Shown one piece after another: positions 9,901-10,361 of a stretch of DNA of 10,361 nucleotides. Positions within the stretch are counted from its first letter, which is position 1. Every line of letters begins with the position of its first letter. This DNA is from Gonium pectorale. Its lineage: Eukaryota; Chlorophyta; Chlorophyceae; Chlamydomonadales; Volvocaceae. The notes under the pieces were generated by a model, which saw only the letters and a list, made by a program, of their open reading frames with translations, did no database searches and had not been told where the DNA came from. A program made the translations under genes and the position numbers. The stretch spans positions 7,109 to 17,469 of the forward strand of contig LSYV01000456.1 of assembly GCA_001584585.1 (NCBI GenBank), given 5' to 3'.

Positions 9901-10361
9901 GCGCCTCCTCTGCCGCCGCCTCCCTGCACCTGGCCTTCCAGGTGGCGTGCGGCCTCCGGCACGTGCACGCAGCCGGCATCGTGCACGGGGACGTGTCCGC
10001 GGGGAACGTGCTGCTCGCCAGGCAGGCGGCATCGCCCCCAGACGGTGACGCGGCGGGTCTGGATGAAGCTGAGCGGTCGTGGCGCTGCCGGCTGGCTCGG
10101 CCGGGCGTCCCTCCTCCCCCTCCGGTGGTGGCCAAGGTGGCGGACTTCGGGCTGAGCGTGCGGCTGACGGGCAGCCGGACGCACGCAAGTGGGCTGTACC
10201 AGGTGGGGGAGGGCCACCGTGTGCAATCGAGGTGAGGGAGCAAGTGAGCTGAAGACGGGCCTGTCCCAGTGGGGTCCCTGTGCGTGTTAAAAAGGAACAA
10301 CGCATACGACGAGCGTAAGCGCGAAAGTGATGATGTCGTTGCAGGACCCAGCTCCCGAGGT
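449..10361 (+). CDS. Receptor-like TKL-type protein kinase with large beta-helix-like ectodomain (13 exons, 3' end outside window)
   Basis: This is the spliced gene; exon coordinates are in the summary and the entries below. It was built from consensus donors and acceptors. All 12 junctions keep phase (1,2,0,2,0,0,0,2,1,1,1,0), which gives 1489 residues before the cut-off exon 13. Order of parts: basic N-terminus; hydrophobic signal segment 38-64 with likely cleavage after VVGA; ectodomain to ~1075 with three L-V-[LV]-P-x-x-E motifs (207, 443, 842), N-x-S/T sites and a proline tract at 763-784; transmembrane helix 1076-1102 followed by RRRGR; juxtamembrane region; kinase domain from ~1228. 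Kinase residues present are GxGxxGxV 1234-1241, K1254, E1276, D1419, N1424 and DFG 1470-1472. The known family role is ATP-dependent phosphorylation of Ser/Thr (TKL group). The inferred role is signalling across the plasma membrane from a wall or matrix cue. The exact orthologue, ligand and substrates are unknown. A fusion of two neighbouring genes is possible but unlikely given continuous phase. Confidence 0.78.
1050..1206 (+). CDS. Exon 2: ectodomain beta-helix-like repeat (residues 161-213)
   Basis: The acceptor is a pyrimidine-rich tract ending cttgccag at 1049, and the donor is GTGAGTGCGG at 1207. Joining to exon 1 gives AFWMLNGSSLELRNLTLLLP, which reads as a continuous beta-strand series and creates an N-G-S glycosylation sequon across the junction; N-L-T follows. 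The exon ends with the first copy of the repeated motif, VRLVLPTET. Phase 1 in and phase 2 out both agree with the neighbours. Confidence 0.75.
1207..1538 (+). other. Intron 2
   Basis: GT-AG intron of 332 nt (GTGAGT ... ccctggcag). It holds a short direct repeat of tgcccagtgcc near 1412-1440 and a C-rich stretch before the acceptor. I see no gene in it on either strand. Confidence 0.7.
1539..2010 (+). CDS. Exon 3: ectodomain (residues 213-370)
   Basis: The acceptor is ccctggcag at 1538 and the donor CAG|GTGCGC at 2011. The peptide starts ELTVYTRQLCDPQSWAFNVR and has alternating short hydrophobic strands, two cysteine clusters (VVTCC, WVCTATAVW) that could form disulfides, and an N-E-S sequon. 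It continues the extracellular region and ends in phase 0. I recognise no catalytic motif. The repeated strand pattern favours a binding or structural role rather than an enzyme. Confidence 0.75.
2011..2796 (+). other. Intron 3, containing a perfect hairpin
   Basis: GT-AG intron of 786 nt from GTGCGC to cctcctcgcag. Open frames across it lack any recognisable protein. Its notable content is the 58-nt inverted repeat at 2321-2378. No second gene is supported on either strand. Confidence 0.7.
2321..2378. repeat. Perfect inverted repeat: 24-nt arms, 10-nt loop
   Basis: The left arm at 2321-2344 (starting gtagagatggccttccc) is the exact reverse complement of the right arm at 2355-2378; 2345-2354 is the loop. 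In the intron RNA this would fold into a fully paired stem. Pairing does not extend cleanly outside the arms. It could be a small-RNA precursor, a remnant of a miniature inverted-repeat element, or a recent fold-back duplication. Confidence 0.9.
2797..2948 (+). CDS. Exon 4: ectodomain (residues 371-420)
   Basis: The acceptor is cctcctcgcag at 2796. The donor is GAG|GTGGGG at 2949, chosen because phase 2 here joins to the next exon in the frame that continues the strand pattern; an alternative GTGAGG five bases earlier would give the wrong frame. The peptide includes FVQLQDLVLLGLPYPAKVVY, another x-L-x-L-x-x-L-x-L strand, then an amphipathic stretch LVQAVAAWLHAVEIVR. Confidence 0.72.
3119..3287 (+). 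CDS. Exon 5: ectodomain with second L-V-L-P-x-x-E motif (residues 421-477)
   Basis: The acceptor is tgcgtgtgcag at 3118. It continues as VRLTLIRCTLVLPAAEAAWW, which matches the exon 2 and exon 9 motifs. The 5' splice site is placed at TGG|GTACCA (3288) because only phase 0 keeps the next exon open; the nearby GTGGGT at 3284 would lead to early stops. The following intron (177 nt) is itself open in frame, so the exact 3' border is less certain than the other exon ends. Confidence 0.62.
3465..3731 (+). CDS. Exon 6: ectodomain (residues 478-566)
   Basis: The acceptor is tccctctctcgcag at 3464, and the donor is CAG|GTGGGC, directly inside the GGGC minisatellite. The peptide (RCGIAIVRAPRHRMVVDPPA onward) is Ala-, Arg- and Ser-rich and more polar than the other ectodomain exons. 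It contains VSLLDD and an acidic WSEEERAAAS stretch. No domain is recognised. Support comes from splice signals and phase 0 at both ends rather than homology. Confidence 0.6.
3732..3813. repeat. GGGC/GGGT minisatellite
   Basis: Two blocks, 3732-3776 and about 3785-3813, are built of (GGGC)n and (GGGT)n, with more than a dozen G3 runs on the transcribed-sense strand. The first block starts at the intron 6 donor itself. The repeats could form G-quadruplexes in the pre-mRNA. Confidence 0.9.
4290..4720. other. T/G-rich block, possible mobile-element remnant
   Basis: The plus strand shifts abruptly to G/T-rich then T/C-rich sequence (for example 4320-4360 and 4500-4600), in contrast with the C/G-rich surroundings. 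A short telomere-like run, gggttaggggttaggg, lies near 4448-4463. No terminal repeats, reverse transcriptase or transposase could be found, so origin from a mobile element is only inferred from base composition. Confidence 0.3.
4724..5053. repeat. Diverged direct repeat pair in intron 6
   Basis: Copy 1 (4724-4795) and copy 2 (4987-5053) share the series gctat-tgtccctccc, gatgtc, ccctttct, gcctctccgcctgt and gtaac-cacagaaa, with small gaps. The offset is about 263 bases. A third partial copy of ccctccctgctgatg occurs at 5089-5103. They look like an old tandem duplication. Confidence 0.75.
5143..5279 (+). pseudogene. Degenerate duplicate of the intron 6 / exon 7 junction
   Basis: The string cccctatcgccc occurs at 5143-5154 and again, offset by exactly 150, at 5293-5304 just before exon 7. 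Similarity continues past it: a ctg-gactt-cggat core encoding LLDFRIA here and LRDFRIL in exon 7, then gaggca, a ctggc/cttggc stretch, cgggca/cgggac and a closing gtcctcgttccc / gtcattccc. In this copy the acceptor gcag has become tggc, and insertions shift the frame, so it should not be spliced in. Confidence 0.5.
5309..5584 (+). CDS. Exon 7: ectodomain (residues 567-658)
   Basis: The acceptor is tatcgcccgcag at 5308 and the donor CAG|GTGGGA at 5585; both ends are phase 0. The peptide starts LKLRDFRILSRRMPEADLAG, repeating the strand-turn pattern. It contains ITVLVPSEWQYFTVLDGM, an N-G-T sequon and ALMGWPASQTGLRIMWDMQ. It is part of the extracellular region, with no catalytic residues recognised. 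Confidence 0.72.
5752..5834. repeat. (CA)n microsatellite, interrupted
   Basis: Two CA-repeat tracts flank a unique-looking segment at 5778-5801. CA repeats are common in introns of volvocine algae and are expected to be length-variable. Confidence 0.85.
5778..5801 (+). repeat. Dispersed repeat, copy A (inverted partner at 10290-10313)
   Basis: These 24 bases (beginning ctcgtcgtatgcg) are the exact reverse complement of 10290-10313. Similarity runs on for about 9 more bases with two differences. Neither copy is coding. They are probably two fragments of the same dispersed element inserted in opposite orientations in introns of one gene. Confidence 0.85.
6266..6348. repeat. 48-nt duplication with internal 16-nt repeats
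   Basis: The string tgtcggtaccgcacatggt starts at 6266 and again at 6314. Each is followed by a near-copy of ggggttagtttactgt, which occurs a third time in between (6301-6316). It is a short tandem array that differs in composition from the GC-rich exons around it. Confidence 0.85.
6513..6961 (+). CDS. Exon 8: ectodomain with proline-rich linker (residues 659-807)
   Basis: The acceptor is cacgcactgcag at 6512. The exon starts GVVARLGLPPSSPLTLADMV and contains several Pro/Ser/Glu-rich stretches, ending in a tract of about 22 residues (763-784) that includes PSPPPPPPP. Tracts like this join domains in volvocine extracellular-matrix proteins of the pherophorin type, where they are often O-glycosylated. 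The exon closes with LALPLWNFVTN, then a GC donor (CAG|GCGAGT). Phase 2 joins exactly to exon 9. Confidence 0.75.
6962..7120 (+). other. Intron 8: GC-AG intron, 159 nt, open in frame
   Basis: The donor is CAG|GCGAGT, a consensus GC-type site, and the acceptor is gctattgcag. The length is a multiple of three and no stop occurs in the reading frame, so retention would add 53 residues (Arg- and Cys-rich, unlike the flanks). Splicing gives the smoother ...NFVTN-SYKKSMHLRW join. Confidence 0.6.
7121..8268 (+). CDS. Exon 9: end of ectodomain, transmembrane helix, juxtamembrane region (residues 808-1190)
   Basis: This exon opens with SYKKSMHLRW and the third motif copy LRRVTLVVPPAEL (837-849). A long Arg- and Pro-containing stretch follows, then VHFRSATFYGWSGRDVTVTS near the end of the folded ectodomain. 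A Ser/Pro/Gly-rich stalk precedes the transmembrane helix at 1076-1102 (nt 7923-8003; starts VVALAVAVPVGAVVLLGAV), with the basic stop-transfer RRRGR after it. By the positive-inside rule the C-terminal side is cytosolic. The juxtamembrane segment includes RRVSLLGLMEQREAA and ends SFYISF|G at the donor CG|GTGAGC in phase 1. A small unspotted intron in 7320-7500 cannot be excluded. Confidence 0.78.
8269..8599 (+). other. Intron 9
   Basis: GT-AG intron of 331 nt (GTGAGC ... accctcacagcag). The frame stays open through its first ~260 bases, but the encoded peptide is Gly/Trp-rich and unlike the flanks. Splicing yields FYISFGRLRDMPPRDGV. No gene is seen in it. Confidence 0.7.
8600..8758 (+). CDS. 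Exon 10: kinase N-lobe, glycine-rich loop (residues 1191-1243)
   Basis: The acceptor is acagcag at 8599. After RLRDMPPRDGVSPLACEIRR comes VRLFSILGIGSYGIVYLG, holding the ATP-binding GxGxxGxV loop at 1234-1241 (beta1-beta2). The donor is TTGG|GTAAGT, a near-perfect 5' splice site, in phase 1. The loop makes this the clear start of a protein kinase domain. Confidence 0.88.
8759..9237 (+). other. Intron 10
   Basis: GT-AG intron of 479 nt (GTAAGT ... cttacccgcag). It begins with a 36-bp tandem repeat (8789-8860), then C-rich DNA. The frame from exon 10 happens to stay open across the whole intron but enters exon 11 out of frame, so read-through would destroy the kinase. No gene is seen. Confidence 0.8.
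8789..8860. repeat. 36-bp tandem repeat, two copies, with palindromic core
   Basis: Units 8789-8824 and 8825-8860 differ at 3 of 36 positions. A third partial copy begins at 8861 (ctcgcc). Each unit contains tcatccggatga, a perfect palindrome; in unit 1 it extends to 16 bases (8809-8824). Confidence 0.92.
9238..9636 (+). CDS. Exon 11: kinase N-lobe, beta3 lysine to hinge (residues 1244-1376)
   Basis: The acceptor is cttacccgcag at 9237. It reads GMWRGLPVAAKILVVRDTLL: the VAAK lysine K1254 (beta3), then the alphaC glutamate E1276 nine residues before HPNVV, the usual kinase spacing. Between beta4 (YAFDV) and beta5 (YQLYILQELC) lies an insert of roughly 60 residues, polar and Ala/Ser/Glu-rich, probably a surface loop. 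The hinge is ELCSGGSIKEAL. The donor is CTGG|GTGGGT, phase 1; a second GTGG four bases on would shift frame. Confidence 0.88.
9865..10202 (+). CDS. Exon 12: kinase C-lobe, catalytic loop and DFG (residues 1377-1489)
   Basis: The acceptor is cgctgcgcag at 9864. The alphaE helix LAFQVACGLRHVHAAGIVH leads to the catalytic loop HGDVSAGNVLL: catalytic base D1419 and metal-binding N1424 are present, R of HRD is Gly, and the usual Lys/Arg two after Asp is Ser. The DFG is in KVADFGLSVRL (D1470). About 40 residues, Pro-rich, separate the catalytic loop from DFG, against roughly a dozen in most kinases. The activation segment begins TGSRTHASGLYQ, a start I recall from volvocine TKL-type kinases. The donor is CAG|GTGGGG. 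Confidence 0.88.
10290..10313 (-). repeat. Dispersed repeat, copy B, in intron 12
   Basis: Exact reverse complement of 5778-5801. It lies between the exon 12 donor (10203) and the acceptor at 10344. Confidence 0.85.
10345..10361 (+). CDS. Exon 13 (start only): activation segment end, APE motif
   Basis: The acceptor is gatgtcgttgcag at 10344. In phase 0 the 17 bases read D-P-A-P-E followed by the first two bases of a codon, so the APE of subdomain VIII seems to be present. The stretch between LYQ and APE is shorter than the usual G-T-x-x-Y-x. A strong alternative donor (GAG|GTGAGG at 10231) would put this exon in another frame without APE. The rest of the C-lobe lies beyond the window. Confidence 0.45.

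Noticed and set aside
1..10361. Prokaryotic features such as operons, CRISPR arrays, phage genes or tRNA/rRNA
   Set aside because: Splice signals, intron density and repeat content are eukaryotic; no repeat-spacer pattern or RNA-gene motif was found.

Overview
The window looks like nuclear DNA of a green alga, most likely a volvocine chlorophyte (Chlamydomonas, Gonium or Volvox relatives). The evidence is very GC-rich coding sequence with G/C-ending codons, many short spliceosomal introns, (CA)n microsatellites and GGGC minisatellites in the introns, an SPPPP-type proline tract, and a kinase catalytic loop of the form HGD-x-SAGN. I recall that loop form from volvocine TKL-type kinases. The species cannot be fixed from the sequence alone.

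Nearly the whole window (449 to the right edge) is explained by one plus-strand gene that I could splice by hand into 13 exons. All 12 inferred junctions keep the reading frame, giving 1489 residues plus 17 bases of a last, cut-off exon. Exons: 449-929, 1050-1206, 1539-2010, 2797-2948, 3119-3287, 3465-3731, 5309-5584, 6513-6961, 7121-8268, 8600-8758, 9238-9636, 9865-10202, 10345-10361 (partial). Introns: 930-1049, 1207-1538, 2011-2796, 2949-3118, 3288-3464, 3732-5308, 5585-6512, 6962-7120 (GC-AG), 8269-8599, 8759-9237, 9637-9864, 10203-10344.

The product is a predicted type I membrane receptor-like protein kinase. It has a signal peptide (about residues 38-65) and a large ectodomain (66 to about 1075) with a repeated hydrophobic L-V-[LV]-P-x-x-E motif that suggests a beta-helix or pectin-lyase-like fold. 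A proline-rich linker (763-784) lies inside the ectodomain. A single transmembrane helix (1076-1102) is followed by a basic stop-transfer, a juxtamembrane region and a Ser/Thr or dual-specificity kinase domain. The kinase has a glycine loop (1234-1241), VAAK lysine K1254, alphaC E1276, HGD D1419, N1424 and DFG D1470. The window stops in subdomain VIII, so the C-lobe is missing. The likely role is sensing an extracellular cue or wall component and signalling inside by phosphorylation; the ligand is unknown.

Bases 1-448 are upstream flank and probable 5' UTR, with a possible uORF (255-452) whose stop overlaps the main ATG as ATGA. The introns carry the rest of the structure: a perfect 24-nt-arm hairpin (2321-2378), a G-quadruplex-prone minisatellite at a 5' splice site (from 3732), diverged direct repeats and a degenerate copy of an exon start in the 1.6-kb intron 6, CA tracts and tandem duplications in intron 7, a 36-bp tandem repeat in intron 10, and a 24-nt exact inverted repeat shared by introns 7 and 12. 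I see no RNA gene, CRISPR array, prokaryotic operon or intact transposon.
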